From Perkinsus olseni (Eukaryota; Perkinsozoa; Perkinsida; Perkinsidae), in the NCBI GenBank assembly GCA_013115135.1, contig JABANP010000040.1, positions 124,001 through 188,000 of the forward strand: a stretch of DNA of 64,000 nt. The letters run 5' to 3'. Of the stretch, positions 10,202-21,224 are shown in pieces. Position 1 is the first letter of the stretch. Every line of letters starts with the position of its first letter. The notes below the pieces were generated by a model. The model had not been told where the DNA came from and made no database searches. It worked only from the letters and a program-made list of their open reading frames with translations. A program made the translations under genes and the position numbers.

Positions 10202-11092
10202 ATGACTGATCCGAATTTCAAGCCCATGCACGTGACTGTGACCCACGAGCATTGCCTCGGCAACGGTGGCCTCGGTCGATTCTGGATCCTCCCCGGATCA
10301 CGTGATCGCGCTAAGCAGATCGCGGAGACTTATTTTCACGACTTCGAAGTTATCTCATCCCCCCGTGGTCATGATGGTTACATCGGAAAGTACGATGGAC
10401 CCGACGGAACTGTCGTCGATATCGGCGTCATCTCCACCGGTATGGGGGCCCCGAGTGTTGATATTATCGCCACTGAGATGATCAAGCTTGGTGCTAAGGT
10501 CCTTGTTAGGGTCGGTACTGCTGGTGCTATGCAGAAGACTCTCAGCATCGGTGATATCGTCATCGCTACTGGTGCTATTCGTGATGAGGGTACCACCAGA
10601 CACTACATGCCTCTCGAGTTCCCTGCTCTCGGTTCAGCTACTGTTGTTACCGCTATGTGTACTGCGGCCCAGCGCCAGCTCGAGTCCGACGATGATAAGC
10701 TCGAGGAGGGTGCTCAGTGGGTGTATGACGCCGGTCCGGTTCATACCAAGGATTCTCTCATGGCCAGAGAGTTCAAATACGGTCCCTATGCACCTGAACA
10801 CAAACGCTACATGGAGGTGTTGGAGGACCTCGGCTGCCTAGCCTCCGAGATGGAAGTTGCCATGTTATTCAGCCTGGCTCAAGTTTACGGCGTTAAGGCT
10901 GGTTGTGTCCTTGCTATTATCGGTGGCGGTGATGACGCTCCCATTTCTGATCAGGCTCACCTAAAAAGTGAAGCGGTGGCTCGTTCATGCAGCATCGTGT
11001 GCCAGGGCATGGCTCAGCTGAAGAAAAAGCTAGCTCGTTATGGCAGAAAGGCTTCTCTACTTGGACGCTCATTGTCCCAAACTATCAAGTAA
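10202..11092 (+). CDS. Uridine phosphorylase-family nucleoside phosphorylase
   Basis: A single 296-residue exon. The family phosphorolyses nucleosides to free base and (deoxy)ribose-1-phosphate in pyrimidine/purine salvage. Visible are the N-terminal phosphate-binding segment (LPGSRDRAKQIA), the core ISTGMGAPS, RVGTAGAM and GDIVIATGAIRDEGT strands, and the C-terminal sugar-binding SEMEVAMLF. SxMExA matches uridine phosphorylases better than classic PNPs, so uridine is the likelier substrate. The length is slightly above the bacterial ~255 residues, with a basic tail. No introns and strongly biased codons, like GDH. The ATG at 10202 is the first in frame and leaves the usual N-terminus. Confidence 0.93.
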   Translation: MTDPNFKPMHVTVTHEHCLGNGGLGRFWILPGSRDRAKQIAETYFHDFEVISSPRGHDGYIGKYDGPDGTVVDIGVISTGMGAPSVDIIATEMIKLGAKVLVRVGTAGAMQKTLSIGDIVIATGAIRDEGTTRHYMPLEFPALGSATVVTAMCTAAQRQLESDDDKLEEGAQWVYDAGPVHTKDSLMAREFKYGPYAPEHKRYMEVLEDLGCLASEMEVAMLFSLAQVYGVKAGCVLAIIGGGDDAPISDQAHLKSEAVARSCSIVCQGMAQLKKKLARYGRKASLLGRSLSQTIK

Positions 11093-11322
11093 CATTCGAC
11101 TGAGGATGAGGACATGCTATTGAGAGTATTTATCAAATATTATCCAACTATGATCATGACTGTAACTGACTGGCTCTGTACTTGTGCTTAGAACGCAATT
11201 GCCTGTAGACCCTTACTGAGTGTTGAGTCGATAGTTGGCGAAAGCCGTGGGGATATTAGCACAGGCAATCACAGGCATCCTAGCTAGAAGGTACACTCCA
11301 CCACTTCTTCGGATTTCCCGAA

Positions 11323-11900
11323 ATGATTTTCTCACGAGCGGTGGTTCGAATCGGCGTCTCAAGGCCTCCCCATGGAGTTCACCCGAGCCATCCAACACTG
11401 TTTCGGAGCTTCACGTCGGAGAGCGATCCCCGTAAGGGTAGGCTCGAGGGTAAACAGAAGATAGCCTTCTACGGTAGGAATATCTTTTCATTCCTCAAGC
11501 ACTCGAGCCGACCTTTCCTTTCAGCAATCATGTTCAGCCTGAGCTACTACTGTTGGTTGATGGCGGACGAAGAACGCCGGCAGGAGTTCGAGGAAGCGAA
11601 GACTTCCTTTAATTTACAACTCACACCAGAGCAACGTAGAGAACAAGAGGCCGATTTACATTGCCAAGATGGTCCCTCGATGGACCGGGGAGGAGGGAAC
11701 ACTGGATAGTGGCGAGAAACTAATTCTTCTCGTAATGGTACAATCACAACTCAGCGGGAGCCGCTGCTTCGTAGGAGTTCAATTCGGAAGACCATCGGTG
11801 GTACAACCTTGGCCGAATAGGAGAATTCGTCATGAGGCTGCGAGACTATGCAGAAAGGAAAAGAAGAGCCAGCAAGAGGACAGCAACCTCAGAGATGTAA
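11323..11900 (+). CDS. Possible mitochondrial single-pass membrane protein
   Basis: The ATG at 11323 opens an Arg/Ser-rich, acid-poor N-terminus (MIFSRAVVRIGVSRPP) like a mitochondrial presequence. One hydrophobic helix follows (FLSAIMFSLSYYCWLM), then a charged helix (ADEERRQEFEEAKTSF). Later exons in phase with each other read WTGEEGTLDSGEKLILL, a 43-nt intron (GTAATG...TTCGTAG), and GRIGEFVMRLRDYAERKRR, ending at a TAA at 11898-11900. The junction between the first and second parts does not close in frame with canonical sites, so the model is incomplete. The family is not recognised. Confidence 0.35.
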
Positions 11901-13600
11901 CCAAATACTCCCAGCAGGCTTTGCTTCGGCTCAACTGTACCCTGCATGCAGCCTCTAACGAAAATATACAACATGGAAAAATGAGGCCACTATGCCGCGC
12001 GGCACGGGAGAGGCGGTCGAAAAATTGAAGATCTGTGTGCCGCCTGCTGCTGCTGCTGCCGCGTGGCATAGCGGTCTCATCTCTCGTTGTATTTTTCAAG
12101 CTCGGATAGCACCCGCTTCATCATTTTCCGTAACAGGGCCTCGTCGAGTGCTCTCGATGCTTGGCCTGTATATTACGTTCGACGATGTCCTTTTTCAAAT
12201 GCCCTTAGCCCAGGGCCGACAACCCTGCTGCAACGTGCCCGCCTCCTCTTTCAGAGCCAGTTGTATTACACAATCGTGCAGAAGTCCCCAGGGCCCGTCC
12301 TAGAGATGACAGCGCATATGGGAGACAAGAGTGAGAGGATGTTCATAGACGAGGGCTTCAAAGTCGTACATGGTCTCGAAGAGTGAGTGGGGGGGGGATC
12401 AGTGAACACCGTCGTTCGAGAGTATCGGTGGTCGCAGGTTCTTCGCACCTCGGAAGGGCAGCAGCAGCGGCAGCCGATAGCGCATGAACATCATATGTTT
12501 CTGTTTTAAAACGTATCGTGTTCGTACCCCGATTTACAATAATCTCAGTCGTCACACCCTCTGCACGAGTGTATGGTTGCACTTAGCGGCAGCTAGAGCG
12601 CCTTCTGGGGTCTGCTGGGGATCCTTGTTTCGGAATCAGTGACCTCGGTTCAAGACTTGGTGATTTTCATTCGCGATTCGGCTCACGCCCGATTCTGGAG
12701 CGGTGCTTCAAGTTCTGTACTCATCAGTGAGGTTCGACCTTTGTGAACACGATTGGTTCAAGACAGAGTCGGAGTGTGGGATCACGAATGGAGTTCTTGA
12801 TCCGCGTCTGAGTGAGTTGATAGTCCAATGCCAGTAAAGGCTTAGTTAGGCCTCGACCGATGTGCTTAGTGCTTGGAGGTTTTATGCACAGATCAGAGTT
12901 TGGGTCCTCATTCTGTTGAACCATAAGAGCTCTGACTCACAGCATCCCCATGCGGCCCGTGTGTTGACGATGAGTTCATATCCGCTGCTTGCGGTGAGAG
13001 ATGAAGTCTCATGCGCATCCGCTAGTTCTAAGGTTGTTAACTCACTTTTCTTCTTCGACGTTCAACATCCCTTCGACCTTCAAGCAAGGTCTTGTGGACT
13101 ATGAACGCACCACACACTCGGTTAGGAAGCCAATGCTCGTGAACATGTATGATAAGGGGCAATGATAACACAAAGTGAACTGCTGCACACTAGCTGCAAC
13201 ACACCTTAATTTACAACCGAGCCTTCAAGAGAAGAGGGGCCATCACCAGGCGCGGCATCATCATAAACCTTCATCATCTCGAATAATAGCCTCTCGCGCA
13301 CCCTACTAGGCGATTCGTTCTCCACGGCCTCTCGCTGGCCCCTACGGGACCTGTCACGAAGCTCCTTCGCTCATCAACTTCACCATGCCACCTAGCAGTG
13401 AAACTGCTGCCGATCTCCTTGAGGTAGGACTCCAACCCCGGGGCTACATCTGTGCTAACTGAGGGCTCATATCTGATGGAGAGAGCGATTCATGGCTCCC
13501 AGGAGCGGACCCGTTCACCCAAACTTGAACTTTGACCCGCTCGGAAGCTTCGAGCTGGGTGGCGGCGGATCTTCCGGGATGGGCATCCGAGGGAACTCAG
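11901..13600. other. No gene supported
   Basis: Frames in this stretch are short, overlap on both strands and lack recognisable motifs or paired splice sites. Some 5' or 3' untranslated sequence of the flanking genes must lie here. Confidence 0.4.
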
Positions 13601-14826
13601 CGACCTGGCAGGCACTTCTCAGCAGGAAGACTAACGATAGCCCTTCTTACTGAAGCATTCAAAGTGTTGAGCTCAATGGCGGCTCGTGAGGTTTGAGGTC
13701 CCCCACTGGGTCGAGGGAAGTAAACCAACCCTGATGAGTTCTCAGCGACAGGTGTCTACTCCAAAGGCGTCAGTTCGAAGGTCGTAAGATAGCTCCCTCA
13801 CCTGTTGGCGTTAACTCCACTGGCGAACCAAGTGTCAGCCGATGCACCTCCTGAGCAGTCACCATCATCGTCAGCTTCAATGCAATAAAATCTGTTCGAA
13901 GATCCACGAGCACCAAGATGCTCCCGAGGCCTCACCCGCTCTTGGCTTTTGGAGGCGGTTGCAAAGGGAGTCGTGGCCGAGCGACGAGTGGCGCTCTTCC
14001 TACCCGGCCAGGAGACTCCACCAGAGAAGGTGTACCCTTGGGGAAGGATCCATCAGCAGCATCGAGGTCTGGTGGTGCGAAGTCGTCCTCTTGAGGCGAA
14101 CTCAGAGGCGAGTGGTCATCAGCATCATGAGGAGGCGAGAAGGACGGAGCATCATCCCTGCCGTGGGGCGCGATACTGCCTACAGCGTTAGCAGTCAGCA
14201 AGGCTATACGATAGAGATGGTGTGGCGCGGGGCTTACTGACGTCCACCCCACTGGGGTTCTTCCTCTGCTTCCTCTAGCTTCCTCAACTCACTTGCCGAC
14301 TGCAGCTTATCGAATTCAGACCATTTCCCGCCAGCACTGAGCAGAGGGCATTCTGTGTTCAGTCCGTCGTGACCATCCTCTAGCGGCTCCCTCGGCCTAC
14401 AACGACTTGCTTCATTCGAGCGTTCGACTGTTGGCCACCCTACCTCGGTATCTCGATGGTGACGTCCGGATGCGGCACCTCTGGGGACGGGTCATGCTCG
14501 GATTCCCCCTCCTGCACAGTCGTATCGCTGTGCGCTGTCGTCGGCCTGACGTGTGCTTCCGGCGAAGGCATCTCGTTGGGGCCGGACTCACCGAGTTGGT
14601 ATCGGGTCCACTCCGATGGCTCTCAGAGCCGCCTCGAGAGCCGCACTCTTCGACTCCGCCAAAGTCATCAGATCCCCGAGGCGTTGATCGACCTCCTGAC
14701 GTCATCAGGCGCATGAGTAATGGCAAGGAGTTCCCAGGCGGATACCTCGCAGTCTCCACCATCACTTTTCACCCGCTCATGTGGCGAACTCGGTTCCTTG
14801 GCGGAGGGCCGGACTGTGTCTTCCAT
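13600..14826 (-). CDS. Acidic, disordered coiled-coil protein
   Basis: The start is the ATG at 14826 (MEDTVRPSAKEPSSPHER). Exons join in phase to EVDQRLGDLMTLAESKSAAL, then TTVQEGESEHDPSPEV, then KWSEFDKLQSASELRKLEEA, then an acidic Pro/Ser/Asp stretch containing DDFAPPDLDAADGSFPK, then CIEADDDGDCSGGASADTW. Introns are 40-90 nt. The protein is mostly disordered with two short helical segments and no catalytic motif. The 3' end near 13600-13680 is unresolved: two alternative last exons remain open. Its first exon overlaps sequence that could instead be the cytoplasmic tail of the laminin IV gene upstream, so the two may be one gene. Confidence 0.4.
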
Positions 14827-15063
14827 CAGGCAAAGAAGCTAGCTGACGGGCTGTGAGTGCCGCGCCCAGGACTGTGGGGGAATGGAAAGTAGTCCAGTCA
14901 GCGACGAGAGCCACTCGCCATTTCCCTAGTGGATACTAACGATGATACTAACGCAACTGCCGCTGATGAACAGGAAAAGCATGATGGTCAGGCGCCCACA
15001 GTGAAGCCACAACACCTGCATGGGGAGGTCTGTCCAAGGCCACCACCATCAAGCGCCACCTAC

Positions 15064-16989
15064 TGAATGCTCCGCACGGCTGGGTAGTGGTTGCAGGTGC
15101 AGCCCTTCTGACACTCTAGAGGGAAAGCTGACGGGGTGTTCACCGCCGACGTGCCGCTCATTGAGGCGTACGCGTGGGAGACGGAGACGTCATCGATCGC
15201 CACGCCCTGTCCAATTTCATACCACACGCGAGCCGTCATAGACGGCTACCTCGCCGCTCTTCGAGAAGTCCCCGAGAATCTTCAACTTCGACAAGTTCCA
15301 CAGGACTGCCGCCATCTCGCATTCTGTCGCATCAGTGAGCGGGAGGGCTACACCGACGTTGGGATAGAGTTGGCGCCCGACTGGCACCCACCGAGGTTCA
15401 GAGGGTCCTTCTTCCAGTTCTCACCGCTGGCGAGTCTGAGCGTAACCGTCTGCTCATTGCCGTCCCAGGTTAGGCCTCCCACCTGGGAAGTCAAAGTATC
15501 GAGAGAGATCCGTGAAGATCTTGCTCACTTGCGTTTCCCTAACGATCCTTAGGCCGCGGTGGTTGTTGCATACCGCACACTCTAGGGTTACCCTGAACAG
15601 TTCGACAATCTCCAGTGGCATAGCGGCTAGGTGTGGTCACCAAATGTTGGCCTTGTTGAGCAACTCCGACGTGAAGTCCCCGTAGGTACTCCGGACCGTG
15701 AAGGAGAGGTAGCCGCCATAGGCCCCTCTCATATGCTCGGCTCTGTAGACGGTAGAGGCTGGCAGGAAAGGATCCTTCGTCCACCGTGACGCAGGCGAGG
15801 AGACTAACACTGTTCCAACCACATACGGGTGGCGTGTCGAGCTCCTACCCCGGTCATCGCGACAGAAGGGGTCGGTCACACAGGATACGACGAGGGAGAT
15901 CGATCGCCTTCCGACCCACCAGTGAGGTTGTAGAATGGATTGTACTGTGGTGAGACGAACTTCCACCGAACTCTATCAGAACCATCACTGAAGTCGGTGT
16001 ACATGATATCATCATACCCAAGGCAGTAACTATCACAGTCCTAAGCCAATGACAAAACCCGCATCAGACTAACCGGTCCAGGCCTCCCAGTGTAAATGGC
16101 TGGTGCTCTGGGAGCAGTCACCTGGTCACCGAGATCCGACCATACAGCCGTACTCAACCGACCTTGTTGCCGTTGTCTTCAATAGTCCATCCTTGGCAGC
16201 TGTCCGTAAAACTTGAGGAAGATACGAAGCCTCTGCCGTTGGCGAATGTGACCGTCCTGCGCGCACAATGATGGACTGCCGGCTGGTCGGAGGCGAGTAC
16301 CCAGGATCGCTGGTGATGCCAGCAACGGGTTCCTTCACAGTGTAGTGGATGTGGGCCCAGCTACCTGGGAGCCACAATCGAGGAGGCCTGACGAGGTCCT
16401 CCCTCTCACCCTCAACATCATCAGCGACGTCAAGGGGCGGCACATAGACCACTCGGGCGTAGGCATCCGTCACCTACCACACCTCCCTGTTCGGCTCTTT
16501 CCAAACATGTACGCTCCACAAACGCTAGTTCGCCGAGAATGACTACTGTGAGAGTTATCACCGCCAGACCGTGGTGGTTCTCACTTTGAAAGGGAGCATG
16601 TATTCCTGCAGAACTACGGGGGCAGTGTATGGTGATGCGGCGAAGGAGCGGTATGACTGTGACGTCTCATAAAGGGAGCCTCGCTCAGGGAGTGTCTCAA
16701 TGTAGTACTCCAAAGCCGTGTTAGTGTCTTCATGACCTGAAAGAAACGTATCTTCCCACTCGCAAAGATTTCCTATCAGACCTGCCAACGTGAGAACGGT
16801 TGGTGTCTGGGGCAGAACCGTGACCGCTAGATGCCGCGCGATGGGGTTGGTCGTATAGGACTACTAAAAGGTAGACGATAGATGGACTAGAGAAGGTAGA
16901 AAGGTTACTGGTGGATAGATGTTGTCAAGGTCACTGCGGACGAGGGTGATCGACAACAGCAGGAAGGGAAGGAAGATGCTGCTTGCCAT
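15064..16989 (-). CDS. Secreted protein with a cadherin-like repeat and a laminin IV (B) domain
   Basis: The start is the ATG at 16989, with a clear signal peptide (MASSIFLPFLLLSITLV). Phase-matched exons then give an Ig/cadherin-like extracellular repeat of the bacterial 'VLTLAG...LP.GSLY...V.YVP...Y.V' type: TPTVLTLAG, YYIETLPERGSLYETS, VVYVPP, AHIHYTV. A laminin IV domain follows: FTDSCQGWTIEDNGN, VRWKFVSPQ, GAYGGYLSFTVRSTYG, then EQTVTLRLASGENWKKDP, LWNLSKLKILGDFS and VAIDDVSVSHA. All these junctions close in phase. The tail has a Cys pair (KGCTCN). Laminin IV domains in metazoans act in extracellular-matrix proteins; here an adhesive cell-surface or secreted role is inferred. The C-terminal end beyond 15064 is uncertain. 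Confidence 0.65.
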
Positions 16990-17265
16990 TGGAGGCGTCG
17001 AACGAACTTCTAAGTTCTGTTCAACGGCAACAATTGGGGGTTCGCGGCACTCATCATGTATTTGCTGAAGCACCGCCGTCCGCGACTCGAGAAGAGCCAA
17101 ATCGCCCACCCATAATGCTTGCATAGAGCCCGACCCAGTAGAGGCCTCGGGAGAACGCTCAACCCGGCAGTGCTTCCGAACCGGCAACCCCCAAGAGAGA
17201 CCGCGCCCTATTGAACAACAACGAAGAGCTGAGCTGTAATATCACTGACAACGTCATCACTATCA

Positions 17266-19815
17266 TCATTGCTGTTTTTTCTTCCTTCGCTCCGCTGCAG
17301 CAATCGCCCGTATTTTCTCGATTTGCTCCTCAGTGTCAACACCATTATCGTCGATAAAGATAAGGCCACATGTCTCGTAAATGCACCTCGTCACCACTAG
17401 CAGGAGGACCAACAGCGTCAGGAGGGAGCCTATCAGGTGGAGGCTGGACTGGGAGACGAAGTGTCGAATGGGGTAGTAGAGGTTGCTGAAAACACACGAG
17501 CAACATCATACTCGCTCCACCCATCGACAGTCCACTAGGAAGGTTGATACCAATCTTCTCACAACACCCAGACTCAACCCGAAGAGTTGATGGTGCTCAT
17601 CGAGAGCAACCACCCAAAGCTGGATGATCGGAACTAACCATTATCAGCATCACGATCGTCCGTCAAGAAGATCGGGTGAAAAATCTAAAAATCTTCTCCG
17701 ATTTATTTTATAATCATCCACTGATCATACCACTCCACCGCTTATCAATCTTCCTCTCACCGGTGTGCCGCAATACTCAATTCTCTCTCGACGCAAGCAT
17801 CGTGCCTTACTTTAGCGAGTCTATTCAAGACGACGTTATCTCGTCTATTGCGCGGCTCCAGCCTGCCGGTGAGTATCAGATCCAGGCCCTGGGCCAAACT
17901 GCCGACCCTCAATTCATCAGCGTCCTCCCAGTAAAGGTCTGGCTCATTGCCTTTGAACACGATAACCTGAAGATGAAACGAACACCCCAAGGAGTGGTAT
18001 ACAAGTGCTTCACAATAATGATACCAAGAACCTCTATCATGAATGATTCGCACGGGCACCACCACGGCATGACAAGAGACGGTTTACTGTATTGAGCGTG
18101 TATCGGAGGGTGGTGAGAAGAAGTCCATGCTGCCCGATCCTTGCGTACCCTAGGAAGGTCGTATTGGTGTATGCCCCAGTTACTGAGAGTGGACGCCCAA
18201 TAAGCTCCCATCGAGGATGCCAAAGCGGAAGTGCTCAGCCAGGGTCTCATTCGCAAAGGCTCGCTCAAGCTCCGACCACCTGATTCAGAGATCGCTCTCA
18301 GAAAGGGAGGCTACTCTTACGCTTGCTGGTTTCTGTCTTTCGTGTCCGGATCAGCAGCAACGACGACTGCATCTTGAGGACCTCGCAAGAAATTGGCCGA
18401 GTTGCTCTCATCCAGCGTCCAGACACCTGCAGGGACCTGTTGCGGGAGGATGCTGGTGGAAGGGGAGACGTTACCCGGAAAAGCATGACCATCTATCCAC
18501 TTCTGCATGGTGGCTGCTGACGACATAACCTCGGAGGCTCGGACGACCTGTGATGGGCACAGTTCGACCAACGTCACACGAGTTGAGGCGATCAACAGAA
18601 GAAGAGACAGTAACATTGGAAACCAGCTCTATAGGACTAATAGCGATGAGGTCGAGTCTGGGGGAGAGGCGAGTAGCCCGACGAGCCCTACCTTAGCGTA
18701 CGTTCGCCGATCTCCCCACTTCAAACGTTGAGGTAGGGTTGGATGGCGATAGGATCACTAAGCATGCTTCCTCATTGAAATCGCATGAATGAGGACGACC
18801 GATGTAAGCGGAAAGATCAGAGGCAGCTTCCGGGGCCTGACGCTGAGGATAAACTTCCACTGAGCACAATAGGGACGTACCAGTATGAAGAAGGAATGCT
18901 GGTCCTTCAGTGTGGAGGCTACCTCCTCAAACGAGCTATGATCTGCCTTCGGGTCCCGAGGCGCGAGGATTACACGGGAGTAGGTATCCTGATGCGAGAA
19001 GTATGATTTGCTATTTTGTGGCGCGTGACGGTGTTCCATGAGCAGGGCCTACTCTCTCCGATCGCGCCTCCATCTCCTGCATTGAGTTCACTTTCTCTAC
19101 GTTTTCTCGAGTCATGAATTCAATGTAGTCCAGGAAAGCCTCTTGAGTGCGGACACCGTTGTACGTGTAATGTAATGCCTGGCCGCTCGACTGTGCTGCA
19201 GCTGCCCACCTGAGCATCAGTATTGCTAGCAACAGACTGTGTGGGCAACTTGAAGAGCGCGTGCCTCAGTCTTCGGAGTCGTCACTAGACGACATTGCAA
19301 AACTATGGTACGCCATACCGCACCCCCCCAATAATGCGTTCGGTCTCCGATAAGTGGAGCACTCTATCAGGCCACGGTTGCTTACATGATAATGGTTGGG
19401 TACGAGTGAACGTCCAAGCGCTCTCGCAACTCCTTGTTGGTGGTGCATTCGACCTCGCCGAACCTAACCCTAGTCCCTCGGCCCTTGCTATCCCAGCTCC
19501 CGCTAGCCGCGACGAACTCCGGCATAGTTTTCTGAAGCAGGTCGCATCGCGAACAGTGAATCGTAGGGGGGGCAGCCGAATCGTCAGCAATCTATCCTAA
19601 TAAGACCCCCCGGTGCGAAATCCTGTTACTTTGCACGCCTTGCACCACGAAACATGAAACATGACGATCCAGGCCTCCTCAGGCTGCCGATTGACAACCA
19701 ACTGGTCAAAGTTATCGTTAGTGAGTTTCACTACAGCAGAATTACTAGTTGAGGGAGGGCGGGAAAGACAGAGTTGGACGCTTATTGAGAACAAACATAT
19801 CAGAATTAGGAACAT
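17266..19815 (-). CDS. TMX3-like transmembrane protein disulfide isomerase
   Basis: The start is the ATG at 19815, with a signal peptide (MFLILICLFSISVQLCLS). A thioredoxin domain follows: VVKLTNDNFDQLV, then the redox motif WCKAC, then FGEVECTTNKELRERLDV and SYPTII. Further exons give YTYNGVRTQEAFLDYI, a second thioredoxin-like domain without cysteines (AVVVAADPDTKD, AEHFRFGILDGS) and QVIVFKGNEPDLYW. The last exon has one transmembrane helix (LIGSLLTLLVLLLVVT) and a short cytosolic tail ending KKQQ, a dilysine ER-retrieval signal. The order a-b-b'-TM-KKxx matches animal TMX3, an ER oxidoreductase. The active site WCKAC differs from the usual WCGHC. About ten short introns are needed. Confidence 0.78.
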
Positions 19816-19875
19816 CTACATTAGAAAGAATACGAAAGGAACCACGTCGATAGGCGAATCCCTCTACACATACAC

Positions 19876-19949
19876 GCTGGAATGGTCTAGTTGGTTATGA
19901 CGACTGCCTAACACGCAGTAGGTCCCGAGTTCGATTCTCGGTTCCAGTA
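19876..19949 (+). tRNA. tRNA-Val (anticodon AAC)
   Basis: A complete cloverleaf: acceptor GCTGGAA pairs with TTCCAGT, A-box TGGTCTAGTTGG, anticodon stem ACTGC/GCAGT around loop CTAACAC (AAC, read as Val), T stem CCGAG/CTCGG with loop TTCGATT. No intron. It begins about 60 bases from the start codon of the divergent TMX3-like gene. Confidence 0.92.
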
Positions 19950-20097
19950 TTCTATCATTTCATTTCTCACGTACTTCCAATTTAACAGTCTAGGACGCCA
20001 CAACCAATCTTGCAACCCCACCCATGACCCCCCTCCATTGATCAACTCAATCCGCATAAGCCATTGGGCAGCAGCAGACGCTTCTCGCTCATCACCC

Positions 20098-20891
20098 TCA
20101 GGCAGACACTGGAGCGTACAGGTGGGCGAGTGGAGCTCTGCAAAAAACAGCATCGCCATCATGCGTACCACTCCCTCAGGCAGTACTACCTGAATTGGAG
20201 TTCTATGGCCTGGTCGAGCAATGGCAGGCTGATGTCGTGGCCAATCTCCCATGGAGGCTGTTCAACCGACAGGCTTCCATCAGAGTTCACAGTGCCAACA
20301 GCATGCACCACGATACTGAACCCATTGATATCAACTAACACGGATTTTTCGCCTTATTTTACTGTGTTTCCCCTCGAGAGGCGGAGGCCGCAAGTCCCTG
20401 AACTGTGGAAAAGCCCTGCTCTGGACGGCACACTATGTCCCCGTTATCTGGCGCCATCACCGTGAACAGACCGGTCTGCGGATGAGGCTGGGAGGTGAGC
20501 TGAAACAGAAAGATGACTAGTCAACTGGGAGATTACACCAGCTCCATAGCACGCAGAAAATGCCAAGGACCGACTACCCGAAGTGCTGCATTACGGCTTT
20601 CGAACGACCGATCAACTCAGTTGGCCGCTACGATACTGTGAACTGTCCTCGATGGACAGAAGGAGAGGTTGTTGGCGCTTAGTTTACGTGGGGCATCGAG
20701 CCACGAAGCAGGGCCAGCCTACAGCCCTCGTGACAGAGAGCTGTACCATAAGCCTTCGCTACACTATTGAGTGCTTTCCTTGGTCAATATAGTACCTTCC
20801 CGATCAGCCTCACACGCTGTCCCACCATCCTCTGCATGTATCTCTGGTTAACTAGAGGCCCCATAGTAGTGGTTGGAGCCCCGCCTGACAT
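20098..20891 (-). CDS. RPA3: Replication protein A 14-kDa subunit (RPA3)-like
   Basis: The start is the ATG at 20891 (MSGGAPTTTMGPLVNQRYM). Exons join to an OB-fold protein of about 110 residues: MVGQRVRLIGKVL, then HPQTGLFTVMAPDNGDIV, then LDINGFSIVVHAVGTVN, then LDQAIELQF, ending with a TGA at 20100-20098. The order matches RPA3: 'N..ml..fvg+.V+lvG+v', a beta strand ending before D/NG, 'V.vvG.V', and a C-terminal amphipathic helix that packs against RPA70/RPA32. RPA3 is the small subunit of the single-stranded DNA-binding heterotrimer. Introns are longer here (about 50 to 350 nt) and one donor (GTCCAG) is weak, so exact junctions are tentative. Confidence 0.6.
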
Positions 20892-21224
20892 CTGGTCTTC
20901 TCGAAACTCAATAAAATTCCTTCTGTCTACACACTGTGTCCACATTGAACCACTGACCAACTCAACACTCCGATCGGGACGACTAAATATTGACACCCAA
21001 TCATGCCGCATTACTGGGAGGCCCTATTGTTCCCTTGGAAGTCGCAACCAAACTGAAGCACAGACATGTGAAAATTTCGTTCATGAAAAGACGAAAGTCA
21101 TGCGTAAGGAGACCACCCGCGTTTCTCAAGCTTGAAGCTAGAATGGGGATATACAGCCTCCTTCTATGGCACTGGAGTGCTGTAGGAGGGTGACCCTATG
21201 GTTCAACAGGCTCGCCGGAACGGC

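Noticed and set aside
18298..18616. Separate secreted protein starting MLLSLLLLIAST
   Set aside because: The hydrophobic start is intronic; the following residues splice in phase into the middle of the TMX3-like gene.
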